DNA from: an uncultured Christensenella sp.
GTDB taxonomy: Bacteria > Bacillota > Clostridia > Christensenellales > Borkfalkiaceae
DNA: 36,606 bases
Assembly: GCA_910585705.1 (NCBI GenBank)
Contig: CAJUER010000004.1
Coordinates: forward strand, 1-36,606
Reading direction: 5' to 3'
The notes below the pieces were generated by a model. The model saw nothing but the letters and a program-made list of their open reading frames with translations. It had not been told where the DNA came from and did not search any database. This document shows, piece by piece, positions 1 to 8,236 of the stretch. The position numbers and the translations under genes are program-made. How positions within the stretch are numbered: the first letter of the stretch is position 1; each line of letters begins with the position of its first letter.

Positions 1-48
1 AACTTGAGGTTTTTATTTTATCCAACATTTTTTAGCAAGCTATTTTAT

Positions 49-55
49 CCCCCCC
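49..55. other. Short C7 homopolymer in intergenic DNA
   Basis: Seven consecutive C bases lie in non-coding sequence left of the first terminator. No gene can be assigned to positions 1-95. The run is short and outside any visible reading frame, so it is recorded only because a longer G/C tract occurs in coding sequence at 36382-36391. Confidence 0.4.
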
Positions 56-95
56 AGTAGTACTGGCGGTTAACTTAAGCTTGAAGCAAACAATA

Positions 96-131
96 AAAAC
101 AATCCCCCGACATATGTCGGGGGATTGTTTT
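96..131. terminator. Bidirectional Rho-independent terminator
   Basis: A near-perfect palindrome (ACAATCCCCCGACA / TGTCGGGGGATTGT, loop TA) is flanked by A-rich sequence on one side and T-rich sequence on the other. It therefore reads as an intrinsic terminator on both strands. It lies about 45 bases beyond the stop of the minus-strand ferredoxin-thioredoxin gene and ends that two-gene unit. Confidence 0.85.
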
Positions 132-175
132 ATCTGAAAAAATGCTTTTAACCGCATATGCGTATTAAGACAGTC

Positions 176-1879
176 TTAACCGTTCAACGCTTCCTGCACT
201 TTGGTCCTAAGTAATTCTTCACTTAACGGTCCCTGCTGCACGAAGGAAATCACACCGCTTTTGTCTATTATTACAGTCATTGGATAAGTGCTTTTTCCGC
301 CGAGCATCTTGTATGTATCCGACGTATCGAGCGCAAACATAATAGAATAATTTTTCCAATAAGTCACTTCGCCCGTAGCGCTGTCTATATTGCTTTTTTC
401 GTCGAGAAAACGCTGAATTTCCGCGTTAGAAGTCATATCCTTTGCGTGAATGGCTATCATTGTAACTTCGCCGCCCAGCTCTTCTTTAACCCTGTTAAAG
501 CCCGGTAATTCCGCAACGCAAGGACCGCAATCAGTATACCAGTAGTTAAGTACGGTTACCGTGCCCCTGTTTTCAAGCATAGAGAATTTTTCGATTCTGT
601 TTCCGTCTTTGTCGTATGCCCCTGCGGTGTCGAACGTTCTTTCCAAAGTGAAATCGGGACATCTGTCGCCCTCTTTATAAACCATAGTAACGTCCGTCGG
701 GGCAAAGAAGTTATAATACACAAGAGCTGAAATTAGCACTGCCGCCGCAAGCGCCCAAGCCGAGAACTGAAGCCAGAACGCACGTTTTTTGAACTTAGCA
801 ACGACAACACTGTGTTTTGCTTCGGGCGTCTGTTCTGCGCCGTTTGAAACGGGCGCTGAGTCCGTTTGCACTACGTCAGCCGCACAAACGTTTTCCGTCG
901 TCACCGAACCGTTGCACGAACCGCTTGCAAGCACTGCGCTCAACGGCTTTACTTCCTGCCCTTCCGCCTCTTTGACGGGACTCGATATTTCCGATTTGGG
1001 AAGGAAAATTTTAGAGCCTTTCCAGCTTATCGCCTGCGTGGGGCAAACGCTTAAACATTCGCCGCAGTTAATACATTCGTGGTCGCCGACTTTGCGTATA
1101 TCCATTTTACAGGTCTGTACGCACAGTCCGCAGTCGATACACTTCTTCTCGTCGAGTTTTACACCTATTAAAGCGATCTTATTGAATAAGCCGTATATCG
1201 CGCCGAGCGGACAAATGAAACGGCAGAAAAATCTGAATATGAACACGCTGAGGACGATGAACGCCATAAGCAGCATGAACTTCCAACTGAACAGGAACCC
1301 GAGCATTCCGTACAAATCGGCGTTGTTTCCGTTTGCAAGCTGTAATACTGACGCCGAAGTACCGGCGGGACATATGTATTTACAGAAAGCGGGAACAGTA
1401 TTATAGATGAGCGGAATCGCAATTACAAATACAACTAATAGTACATATTTAAAGTACGAAAGTATCCGCGTATATCTGCTTTTTTTGAGTTTGGGAGTTT
1501 TAATTTTGTACAGCAGCTCCTGCGCAAGCCCCATAGGACAAAGGAAACCGCAGATGGTTCTGCCTAGCAACAGACCAAAAACGCCGAGAATACCTAAAAT
1601 GAAATACGGTGTAGACCTGTCTGAGGTCATAAGCGAGTTCTGCAACGCGCCCAAAGGACACGCGGCAATTGCGCCGGGACAGGAATAACAGTTCAATCCG
1701 GGTGCGCACAGATTTTTTGTGCCGCCGTGATAGATGATGTTATCTCCTTTTCCGAATAAGCCTTTGATGTTCGCGTTAAATAAGAGCGCAGTGTATATCT
1801 GAATAATCCGCCGTCTTGTGGGAGCGTGGTTTTTAAACCAACGGCCGATTTTTACAAAAAACGATTTTATCTTACCCAA
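176..1879 (-). CDS. Membrane 4Fe-4S ferredoxin (NapH/YccM-like) fused to TlpA-type thioredoxin
   Basis: 567 residues. The N-terminal half is a polytopic NapH/YccM/NosR-like module, with membrane segments near 90-112, 140-162 and 195-215 and membrane-edge cysteine pairs CGFLCP (110/114), CKYICP (166/170) and CRFICP (219/223). Two classical 4Fe-4S motifs follow at C247/250/253/257 and C269/272/275/279. After a linker, a further membrane segment (about 370-392) leads to a TlpA/AhpC-like redoxin domain with active site CGPC (451-454). The likely role is moving electrons across the membrane to reduce extracytoplasmic thiols; this is inferred from the domains. The start is TTG at 1877-1879, overlapping the upstream stop by 8 bases. 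A GGAG lies 10 bases ahead of it, and TTG is the first codon of the conserved frame. It is the second gene of its operon. Confidence 0.88.
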   Translation of the reverse strand: MGKIKSFFVKIGRWFKNHAPTRRRIIQIYTALLFNANIKGLFGKGDNIIYHGGTKNLCAPGLNCYSCPGAIAACPLGALQNSLMTSDRSTPYFILGILGVFGLLLGRTICGFLCPMGLAQELLYKIKTPKLKKSRYTRILSYFKYVLLVVFVIAIPLIYNTVPAFCKYICPAGTSASVLQLANGNNADLYGMLGFLFSWKFMLLMAFIVLSVFIFRFFCRFICPLGAIYGLFNKIALIGVKLDEKKCIDCGLCVQTCKMDIRKVGDHECINCGECLSVCPTQAISWKGSKIFLPKSEISSPVKEAEGQEVKPLSAVLASGSCNGSVTTENVCAADVVQTDSAPVSNGAEQTPEAKHSVVVAKFKKRAFWLQFSAWALAAAVLISALVYYNFFAPTDVTMVYKEGDRCPDFTLERTFDTAGAYDKDGNRIEKFSMLENRGTVTVLNYWYTDCGPCVAELPGFNRVKEELGGEVTMIAIHAKDMTSNAEIQRFLDEKSNIDSATGEVTYWKNYSIMFALDTSDTYKMLGGKSTYPMTVIIDKSGVISFVQQGPLSEELLRTKVQEALNG

Positions 1880-2738
1880 GACCGATACACTCCGTACAGA
1901 TTGCTATAGCCTTAGTAAACACCTCGCGCATACTGCCGTTGAAAATACCGGCTATTATAAAGGATACTCCCACACATCCTACCGCTACGCGTAAAATAAG
2001 TATACGGTGTTTTAAAATGAATTTAACCGCCTTTGAGACGAACGCGAAAAACTTGCTTGTCTCCGCTTTGGCTTCGAGTTTTAATAAAATTGCGTTTTGC
2101 TTGGGAAGCGGATTTTTTACGCCCTTAGTTAATAGCGCGACTTCCTTCAACTGCTTCTTTGCCGAAACACCTTCGTAAACCGCAACGCCCAGACAAACGG
2201 CGAAAGCCGCCGCCACGCACGGCATAACGTTTTTAACCATACTTAAAACGGGCTTCGAAAGATTTTCGACCGCAGGGAAGTTAGACGGTACCGCAAGGTA
2301 AACTATGGTATAAATTGCCGCGCCGACGCACATTACCGCCGCAACAGCCCACAGAATTCTTATTATCAACTGTTCGCGCCGAACAATATTAAAAGAACGC
2401 TGTAAATCGCCCTCAACCGTTTCGGGCATACGCTTTTTCAAACGGTAAAGCGTATAGCGCGTATCGGGTTTGTTTTTCGCCTTAGGCTCGGGGAATACTT
2501 CCCAAAGCACAAAGCCGCCGACAACCATCACCGTCCATATGCAGATAGCCGGCAGAGCGCGTAAAAGCTGTTTGCCGACGTTTCCGCGAGTGAATGCGTA
2601 CAATCCCTCGTAGTCCGCCGCTTTGCCGCCGACGTAAATTTCCCATACGAAAGCAGTAAGCAACGCACCGGTAATCACGGTCATTATCCCAAGCAGAATA
2701 CCGTAAACAAGACGAATATATTTTGCTTTTTCTTTCAT
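1872..2738 (-). CDS. Polytopic membrane protein with C-terminal CxxC tail (CD1871A-like ending)
   Basis: 288 residues with about five hydrophobic segments (roughly 8-30, 60-80, 127-149, 166-188 and 246-268) and basic loops. The last 22 residues carry ICTECIGLG. This resembles the end of the small clostridial CD1871A-family CxxC proteins that sit beside ferredoxin/thioredoxin genes (recalled family knowledge, not searched). The rest matches no family I recognise. The ATG at 2736-2738 is preceded by a strong AGGAGGTGCC site and a canonical promoter. The stop overlaps the TTG start of the ferredoxin-thioredoxin gene, indicating translational coupling. A redox partner role for its CxxC is inferred from context. 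Confidence 0.75.
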   Translation of the reverse strand: MKEKAKYIRLVYGILLGIMTVITGALLTAFVWEIYVGGKAADYEGLYAFTRGNVGKQLLRALPAICIWTVMVVGGFVLWEVFPEPKAKNKPDTRYTLYRLKKRMPETVEGDLQRSFNIVRREQLIIRILWAVAAVMCVGAAIYTIVYLAVPSNFPAVENLSKPVLSMVKNVMPCVAAAFAVCLGVAVYEGVSAKKQLKEVALLTKGVKNPLPKQNAILLKLEAKAETSKFFAFVSKAVKFILKHRILILRVAVGCVGVSFIIAGIFNGSMREVFTKAIAICTECIGLG

Positions 2739-2765
2739 ACGGCACCTCCTTGTTTTTGTGAATTA

Positions 2766-2794
2766 ATTATATCATTTTTGCTTGTTTCCGTCAA
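2766..2794 (-). promoter_or_regulatory. Sigma-A promoter of the redox operon
   Basis: On the minus strand, TTGACG (2789-2794) and TATAAT (2766-2771) are separated by exactly 17 bases. They lie 28 bases upstream of the ATG at 2738. The -35 box is part of an inverted repeat shared with the divergent promoter. Confidence 0.8.
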
Positions 2795-2812
2795 GTAAAT
2801 AAATCACTTGAC
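2790..2812. promoter_or_regulatory. Inverted repeat between divergent -35 boxes
   Basis: GTCAAGT (2790-2796) and ACTTGAC (2806-2812) form a perfect 7-bp inverted repeat with a 9-base centre. Each arm overlaps the -35 box of one of two back-to-back promoters. Part of the symmetry is expected from two divergent TTGAC boxes, but it extends two bases beyond them. It may be an operator shared by both transcription units. Confidence 0.35.
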
Positions 2813-2836
2813 AATGCACGCGCGTTATTATATGCT
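2808..2836 (+). promoter_or_regulatory. Sigma-A promoter of the cysteine desulfidase gene
   Basis: TTGACA (2808-2813) is followed after 17 bases by TATGCT (2831-2836). The ATG of the downstream gene is 31 bases further on. The -35 box is a perfect consensus. Confidence 0.78.
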
Positions 2837-2867
2837 TAAACTGTAAATCTTACTTTGGACGGCGGTT

Positions 2868-4139
2868 ATGGACGAACAGACGTATAAAACTTACCTCAAT
2901 ATTTTGGATGAAGAGCTTCTGCCCGCAATGGGCTGTACGGAGCCGATCTCGGTCGCATACGCCGCCGCAATAGCCGAAAAAACGCTTAAAACACTGCCTG
3001 AACGCGTTGAAATATCTGTTAGCGGAAATATATTAAAGAACGTTAAAAGCGTAATCGTGCCAAATACGGGCGGTTTAAAAGGCGTTAAAGCGGCAGCCGC
3101 CGCAGGTATTGTTGCGGGGAAAGCCGACAAAAAATTGCAGGTACTGGAAGATATTACCGACGGCGACATAAAGAGTATTACCGCATTTTTACAGACTGCG
3201 GAGTTCAATGTGGTACAGGCAAAAAACGGCTGTGTGTTCGATATAGGCGTAAAGCTTATAAAGGGCGGTAACGAGGTTTTCGTACGCATCGAGGGGCACC
3301 ACACCAACGTTGTGGAAATTACGCACAACGGCGAAAAGGTTTTCTGCGGATGCGTAATGAAGGAAAGCTGTGCGCTCACCGACAGAAGCGTGCTGTCAGT
3401 ACGCGGAATACTCGAATTTGTCAACGTTGCAAACTTTGACGACTTGGAAAAAATTATTTCAAGGCAAATCGACTGCAACACCGCCATTGCCGAAGAGGGC
3501 TTGAAAAATGATTACGGCGCGCGCGTGGGCAAAGTTCTTTTGAAGGCTTTTGGGAACGGCGTGCACAACCTTGCCAAAGCAACCGCCGCCGCAGGCTCTG
3601 ACGCGAGAATGAACGGCTGCAACCTGCCTGTGGTTATAGTTTCCGGCAGCGGAAATCAGGGCATGACGGCATCTCTCCCCGTTGTGGTTTACGCAAAGCA
3701 CTTGAATGCGGACCGTGAAAAGCTTATCCGCGCCGTTGCGCTTTCCGATTTGATTACCATACATCTGAAAACGGGTATAGGCAGGCTTTCGGCTTATTGC
3801 GGAGCAGTCAGCGCAGGTGCGGGCGCGGGCGCGGGAGTATGCTACCTTTACGGCGGCGGGCTCGAAGAAATTTCGCACACGATTGTCAACGCGCTCGCGG
3901 TGGATTCGGGATTAATATGCGACGGAGCGAAATCGAGCTGTGCGGCAAAAATCGCCTCCGCAGTAGACGCAGGTCTTTTAGGTATGGAAATGAACAGATG
4001 CGGTTGCGGTTTTGTCGGCGGCGACGGAATACTTGAAAGCGGCGTAGAAAAAACCATAGACAACGTCGGCGATCTCGCGCGCATAGGTATGCGCGAAACC
4101 GACGAAGAAATAATAAGACTGATGATTAAAAACGTATAA
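2868..4139 (+). CDS. cyuA: L-cysteine desulfidase family protein (CyuA/YhaM, UPF0597)
   Basis: 423 residues, full length for the family. CyuA-type enzymes break L-cysteine down to pyruvate, ammonia and sulfide with an oxygen-sensitive 4Fe-4S cluster, and belong to the L-serine dehydratase alpha superfamily (established knowledge). Visible hallmarks are PAMGCTEPISVA near the N-terminus (C23), GSGNQGMTASLPV in the second half, the glycine/alanine-rich YCGAVSAGAGAGAG stretch, CDGAKSSCA and the terminal NRCGCGFVGGDGI. The start at 2868 has only a modest GGACGGCGG site but follows a canonical promoter. It is the only plus-strand gene in the first 26 kb, monocistronic, and diverges from a redox operon, which would suit sulfur or redox control. 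Exact substrate (cysteine or another amino acid) is not proven. Confidence 0.88.
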   Translation: MDEQTYKTYLNILDEELLPAMGCTEPISVAYAAAIAEKTLKTLPERVEISVSGNILKNVKSVIVPNTGGLKGVKAAAAAGIVAGKADKKLQVLEDITDGDIKSITAFLQTAEFNVVQAKNGCVFDIGVKLIKGGNEVFVRIEGHHTNVVEITHNGEKVFCGCVMKESCALTDRSVLSVRGILEFVNVANFDDLEKIISRQIDCNTAIAEEGLKNDYGARVGKVLLKAFGNGVHNLAKATAAAGSDARMNGCNLPVVIVSGSGNQGMTASLPVVVYAKHLNADREKLIRAVALSDLITIHLKTGIGRLSAYCGAVSAGAGAGAGVCYLYGGGLEEISHTIVNALAVDSGLICDGAKSSCAAKIASAVDAGLLGMEMNRCGCGFVGGDGILESGVEKTIDNVGDLARIGMRETDEEIIRLMIKNV

Positions 4140-4170
4140 AAGTTTTTTATATAAGAGAATTACATAAATG

Positions 4171-4200
4171 AAAACGGACGGCACTAATACCGTCCGTTTT
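4171..4200. terminator. Bidirectional Rho-independent terminator
   Basis: AAAACGGACGG and CCGTCCGTTTT pair perfectly around an 8-base loop, with T-rich tails in both directions. It serves the plus-strand desulfidase gene, ending at 4139, and the minus-strand opp operon, whose last gene ends at 4207. Confidence 0.85.
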
Positions 4201-4206
4201 TTAAAT

Positions 4207-4461
4207 TTAACTAAGCCAAAGATATGCAAGGCCTATCACTATTCCGAAAGCTACAATTACAATTATCATAAACGGGGCAAACGCCGCAAATGCGCCGCGC
4301 ACCATATCCCAATACTCTCTGCGCGTGATTTTACGCTTGATTTTTCTTTCCCCGTTGTTTTTCTTTTTCGAGGGGTCGTACCAGCGAAAACCTTCCACGT
4401 TCATATCGACAAAAGTCGTTTCCGTGTCGAGATCGTCTTCCCTTTTATTTTTTCGGGACAT
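4207..4461 (-). CDS. Small single-pass membrane protein at the end of the opp operon
   Basis: 84 residues: a charged, Lys/Arg/Asp-rich N-terminal half, a short conserved-looking RREYWDMVRG segment, then one hydrophobic helix (about 55-82) reaching the C-terminus. I do not recognise the family. It overlaps the 3' end of oppF by 17 bases and has no strong ribosome binding site, so it is probably translated by coupling. Its position as last gene of the operon, just before a terminator, suggests an accessory of the importer or anchoring of the OppF tail; this is inference. Confidence 0.65.
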   Translation of the reverse strand: MSRKNKREDDLDTETTFVDMNVEGFRWYDPSKKKNNGERKIKRKITRREYWDMVRGAFAAFAPFMIIVIVAFGIVIGLAYLWLS

Positions 4462-5833
4462 TCTTTACACCATTGCTTTTCTTCGCAGATTTTTTAGCCG
4501 CAGGCTTTGCTTGCGATTTGGTTTCTGATTTTTTAGCTTCGGAAACACCTTCCTCAGTCTGCTTTTCGGCGGGCGTTTCTATCTTGAACGCTTCGTCAAA
4601 AGCCTCGCACGTTATATCTTCGATAGTGCGGCGCCTAACGGGTTTTTCCGCTTCCTCAACGGGTTTAATTTCCTCTTCGCCTTGATTTTTGCGGTTAAAG
4701 AGTCCCTTTACTTTTCTTACGACAGTGTTTTTGACCTTATCCGTCCAACCGTACCATTTGGGGCGCTTGGCTATTGCCTCCGCTTCCAGCTGGTCGTTCA
4801 CGTCAGCCTGAATTAAAAGCTGTTTGTTTTCCTCTTCCGTATTGTAAAGGTGGCAAGCGCAGAAATGCCCTTTCTCCACCTCTTTGTAAAGCGGAGCTAT
4901 GCGCGAGCATATTTCCATACAGTTTTCACAACGGGTATGAAATTTACAGCCCTTCGGCGGATTTACGGGCGAAGGGATATCGCCTTTAAGTATTATTCTG
5001 TTCATCTTAACGTGCGGATTGGGCACGGGAACAGCAGAGAAAAGCGCGCGCGTGTACGGATGAAGCGTGTTGTTGAATATCGCGTCCTTACTGCCGTACT
5101 CTACCATACTGCCGAGATACATAACGCCGACTTCGTCGGATATATGCTTGACGACAGATAAGTCGTGTGAAATAAACACATAAGTAAGACCGAGCGTCTT
5201 TCTCAAATCTATAAGCATATTGATAATCTGCGCCTGTATCGACACGTCGAGCGCGGACACCGGTTCGTCGCAGATTACTATTTCGGGTTTAAGCGCAAGG
5301 GCGCGCGCGATACAAATTCTCTGACGCTGACCGCCCGAAAACTCGTGGGGGTATCTTTCGAAGTAATGAGGTTGAAGTCCGCACATTTCCATTACGCTCA
5401 GAATATAATCGTGATATTCCGATTTGGAAACGATTTTGTGCTGTTTAGCCGCTTCGCCGATAATTTCACCGACGGTGAGTCTGGGTGAAAGACTTGCGTA
5501 CGGGTCCTGAAAAATCATCTGCATATTGGGGCGCAGCTTATCGAACTCACGGTTTTTCAAGTCCGTGAGTTTTTCGCCCTTAAAATACACTTCTCCGCCC
5601 GTTACGTCGTAAAGACGAAGAATGGACCTGCCCATTGTGGTTTTACCGCAACCGCTTTCGCCGACTATGCCGAGAGTTTTACCTTTTTGGAGCTTGAACG
5701 AAACGCCATCCACCGCCTTCAAAAACTTTAACGGTTTACCGAAAAAGCCGGTCTCTACGGTGAAGTACTGTTTTAAATCCTTTACCTCTAAAAACGCGTC
5801 GCTTTCGGCTATTTTATTTTCCGTTTCAGCCAT
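4445..5833 (-). CDS. oppF: Oligopeptide ABC transporter ATPase OppF with C-terminal extension
   Basis: 462 residues; the usual OppF length is about 310-340. ATPase motifs are Walker A GESGCGKT (58-65), Q-loop Q109, signature FSGGQRQR (165-172), Walker B IVICDEP (185-191) and H-loop H223. The oligo_HPY region follows (HPYTRALFSAVP) with a cysteine cluster (C296, 302, 305, 309, 325, 327) of the kind that holds a 4Fe-4S cluster in some Opp/Dpp ATPases. Residues from about 340 on form a Lys/Ala/Glu-rich, probably disordered tail without a known domain. The ATG has a GGAGGTG site and overlaps the oppD stop by 8 bases. It powers peptide import together with OppD. Confidence 0.93.
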   Translation of the reverse strand: MAETENKIAESDAFLEVKDLKQYFTVETGFFGKPLKFLKAVDGVSFKLQKGKTLGIVGESGCGKTTMGRSILRLYDVTGGEVYFKGEKLTDLKNREFDKLRPNMQMIFQDPYASLSPRLTVGEIIGEAAKQHKIVSKSEYHDYILSVMEMCGLQPHYFERYPHEFSGGQRQRICIARALALKPEIVICDEPVSALDVSIQAQIINMLIDLRKTLGLTYVFISHDLSVVKHISDEVGVMYLGSMVEYGSKDAIFNNTLHPYTRALFSAVPVPNPHVKMNRIILKGDIPSPVNPPKGCKFHTRCENCMEICSRIAPLYKEVEKGHFCACHLYNTEEENKQLLIQADVNDQLEAEAIAKRPKWYGWTDKVKNTVVRKVKGLFNRKNQGEEEIKPVEEAEKPVRRRTIEDITCEAFDEAFKIETPAEKQTEEGVSEAKKSETKSQAKPAAKKSAKKSNGVKNVPKK

Positions 5834-7133
5834 TTTTCACCTCCGCGTCTTTTTCGTATAAATAACAGCAAACGCTGTGCGTGTCCGATACCTTTATAAG
5901 TTCGGGATACTCGCCCGAGCATTTTGCCATACACTTCTCGCACCTGTCGCGGAAGTAGCAGTAATCGGGCATATTTATGGGATTGGGCACGAAGCCGGGT
6001 ATACAGTAAAGCGAATCGACCTTGCCGTCTACGGTCGGCTTGCTTTTTTGCAAACCTATCGTATACGGGTGCAGGGGATTATCGAAAATATCCGCCGCAG
6101 TGCCCATTTCTATGACCTTGCCTGCGTACATTACCACAACGAAGTCCGCCATTTCGGCAACGACGCCCAAGTCGTGCGTAATCAGCATTATCGAACCGTT
6201 GATTTTGCCTTTGATTTCACGAAGCAGGTCGAGAATCTGCGCCTGAATAGTTACGTCAAGCGCGGTAGTAGGCTCGTCTGCGACGATAAGTTTGGGATTA
6301 CACAAAAGCGCGATAGCTATCATTACCCTCTGGCGCATACCGCCCGAAAGTTCGTGCGGATATTTTTTGTAAACGCCTTCGGGGTCGGCTATACCGACGA
6401 GTTTAAGCATTTCTATACTTCTTGCCTTAACCTGCTTTTTCGATAAGCCTTTAATGTGCAAGCTGCCGACTTCGTTAAGCTGGTTGCCTATTGTGAACAC
6501 GGGGTTCAGCGAGGTCATAGGCTCCTGAAATATCATAGAAATTTCTCTGCCGCGAATCGAGCGCATAGCTTCAGTAGGCATTTTTGCAATGTCCACCACG
6601 CGCGTTTCCATCTCGTACATATTTCCGCCGAGCGAATTCTTCTTTATTACGGGCTTGCCTTTTGAATTGAGCTTTACCCTTTCCTCCCCGTTTTCGTCCG
6701 TTTCGGTTTCGTATACGGGGATTTTTTTGCCGCGTGAATCACGTTTGAAAAGCTCTGCGCGGAACCTAATGGAACCGCTTACAATCTGACCGCTCGGCGC
6801 CTGCACAAGCTGCATCAAAGAAAGCGAAGTTACGCTTTTGCCGCACCCGCTTTCGCCTACGACGCCTACGGTTGAGCCGGCAGGCACGGAAAAAGTTACT
6901 CCGTTTACCGCTTTGACCGTACCCGCGTCGGAAAAGAAATAGGTGTGCAGATTTTCAAATTCGACGATGTTGTTTTCGTCGTTCATTTGCGCAGTGTAAT
7001 CTTCAACCTTTGCTTTACGCTTTTTCTGCTTTTCGAACTTGCGGATTGCGCGGGAATTTTCCTTTGCAATCTGCCTCGATTCTTTACGCGATATATAATG
7101 TTTTTTCTTATCTTGCGTCTTGTTGTCCGCCAT
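5826..7133 (-). CDS. oppD: Oligopeptide ABC transporter ATPase OppD with internal insertion
   Basis: 435 residues; the family norm is about 320-350. It has a basic 50-residue N-terminal extension, then Walker A GESGCGKS (93-100), Q-loop Q203, signature LSGGMRQR (262-269), Walker B LIVADEP (282-288), H-loop H320 and a C-terminal oligo_HPY segment with clustered cysteines. Between Walker A and the Q-loop, about 50 extra charged residues (roughly 127-180, including YETETDENGEE) replace the short turn found in ordinary OppD proteins. All catalytic motifs are intact, so the protein should be active. It starts 3 bases after the oppC stop and overlaps oppF by 8 bases. Confidence 0.93.
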   Translation of the reverse strand: MADNKTQDKKKHYISRKESRQIAKENSRAIRKFEKQKKRKAKVEDYTAQMNDENNIVEFENLHTYFFSDAGTVKAVNGVTFSVPAGSTVGVVGESGCGKSVTSLSLMQLVQAPSGQIVSGSIRFRAELFKRDSRGKKIPVYETETDENGEERVKLNSKGKPVIKKNSLGGNMYEMETRVVDIAKMPTEAMRSIRGREISMIFQEPMTSLNPVFTIGNQLNEVGSLHIKGLSKKQVKARSIEMLKLVGIADPEGVYKKYPHELSGGMRQRVMIAIALLCNPKLIVADEPTTALDVTIQAQILDLLREIKGKINGSIMLITHDLGVVAEMADFVVVMYAGKVIEMGTAADIFDNPLHPYTIGLQKSKPTVDGKVDSLYCIPGFVPNPINMPDYCYFRDRCEKCMAKCSGEYPELIKVSDTHSVCCYLYEKDAEVKNG

Positions 7134-7136
7134 TTT

Positions 7137-8225
7137 TTACCTCTTCATCTTGGGGTCGAACGCGTCGCGCAAACCGTCGCCGACAAAGTTGAACGCGAGT
7201 ATCGCAAACGTAATACATATTCCCGAACCCAGCCAAAGGTTAGGATAATAATTTCTGTATCTTGACACCGAAGCAAGGTTTATTATATTGCCCCAAGTCG
7301 CCGTGCCGAGAGGCGCGCCTATGCCTAAGTAACCCAGCGTCGCCTCCATAAGTATTACGCTGCCCAAGCCGAGCGTCATAAACACGATAAGCTGGGGTAT
7401 AATGTTGGGAAGCAGGTGCTTGAATATCTTTTTGCCCGTAGACAAGCCCGAGCATTTAGCCGCAAGCATAAACTCCTGTTCGCGCAACGTAAGTATCTGT
7501 CCGCGCACTAACCGCGCAACGCCAGTCCAGCCCAATAGCGTAAGGACAAGCATCATGTAATACAATTTGGAAATAGTTACTATTCCGAGCGAATCGAACA
7601 CCGCGCCCAAAATAAGCATTATAGGCAGCGAAGGAATACAGCTTAAAATATCCACCAAACGCATTATAAGCTGGTCAACCCATTTGCCGAAGTATCCGGC
7701 AAGTCCTCCCAACAGAACGCCGAGAAGCGTTTCCAGAATAATTACGACAAAACCTATCGTAAGCGACACCCTGCCGCCGAGCATAAGGCGTGTAAAAACG
7801 TCGTTTCCTTCGTAGTCGGTGCCCATCCAGTGGTCTGCGGTTATGCCGCCTAAACTGTTGTAAGGCAGAAGCTTATCGTCGATTGTCACGTCGTACGCTT
7901 CGTAAACCGTTCCGTCCGCGCCGGTGTAGGTTATGGGTATATAAGTTCCGATAACGTTGATAGTGTCAAAGTCCTTTACCGTGCCGCCGTTCCCGCTCCA
8001 TTTTGAGAACACGGGTCCGAGAAACGAGAACAGAAACAGCGCTATCAACATTACAAGTCCGATAACCGACAGCTTAGAGCGGAAGAACCGCTTCAAAACC
8101 GTCATACCGGGTGAAAGCACTTTCGCCCTTTCCGTCAGATTTTCGCCGTGAAGGTTGTCGTTGAAATTTCCGCCTGCGCCCGTCGCGGGTACGACGTCTT
8201 TTTCTGTTTTATTATTTTCTTCCAT
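7137..8225 (-). CDS. oppC: Oligopeptide ABC transporter permease OppC
   Basis: 362 residues. A 40-residue soluble N-terminus precedes the first helix (about 52-72). The family motif DHWMGTDYEGNDVFTRL follows at 131-147, then the BPD_transp_1 core with an EAA loop (AAKCSGLSTGKKIFKH, 255-270) and the terminal GDGLRDAFDPKMKR typical of OppC/DppC. The extracytoplasmic loop between helix 1 and the core is enlarged (about 75-130). It has a GGGAGGACGTT ribosome binding site, lies 11 bases after oppB and 3 bases before oppD. It forms the channel with OppB. Confidence 0.94.
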   Translation of the reverse strand: MEENNKTEKDVVPATGAGGNFNDNLHGENLTERAKVLSPGMTVLKRFFRSKLSVIGLVMLIALFLFSFLGPVFSKWSGNGGTVKDFDTINVIGTYIPITYTGADGTVYEAYDVTIDDKLLPYNSLGGITADHWMGTDYEGNDVFTRLMLGGRVSLTIGFVVIILETLLGVLLGGLAGYFGKWVDQLIMRLVDILSCIPSLPIMLILGAVFDSLGIVTISKLYYMMLVLTLLGWTGVARLVRGQILTLREQEFMLAAKCSGLSTGKKIFKHLLPNIIPQLIVFMTLGLGSVILMEATLGYLGIGAPLGTATWGNIINLASVSRYRNYYPNLWLGSGICITFAILAFNFVGDGLRDAFDPKMKR

Positions 8226-8236
8226 AACGTCCTCCC

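Noticed and set aside
789..1406. 205-codon plus-strand reading frame opposite the ferredoxin-thioredoxin gene
   Set aside because: The opposite strand encodes all expected 4Fe-4S and CGPC motifs; this frame shows no family features.
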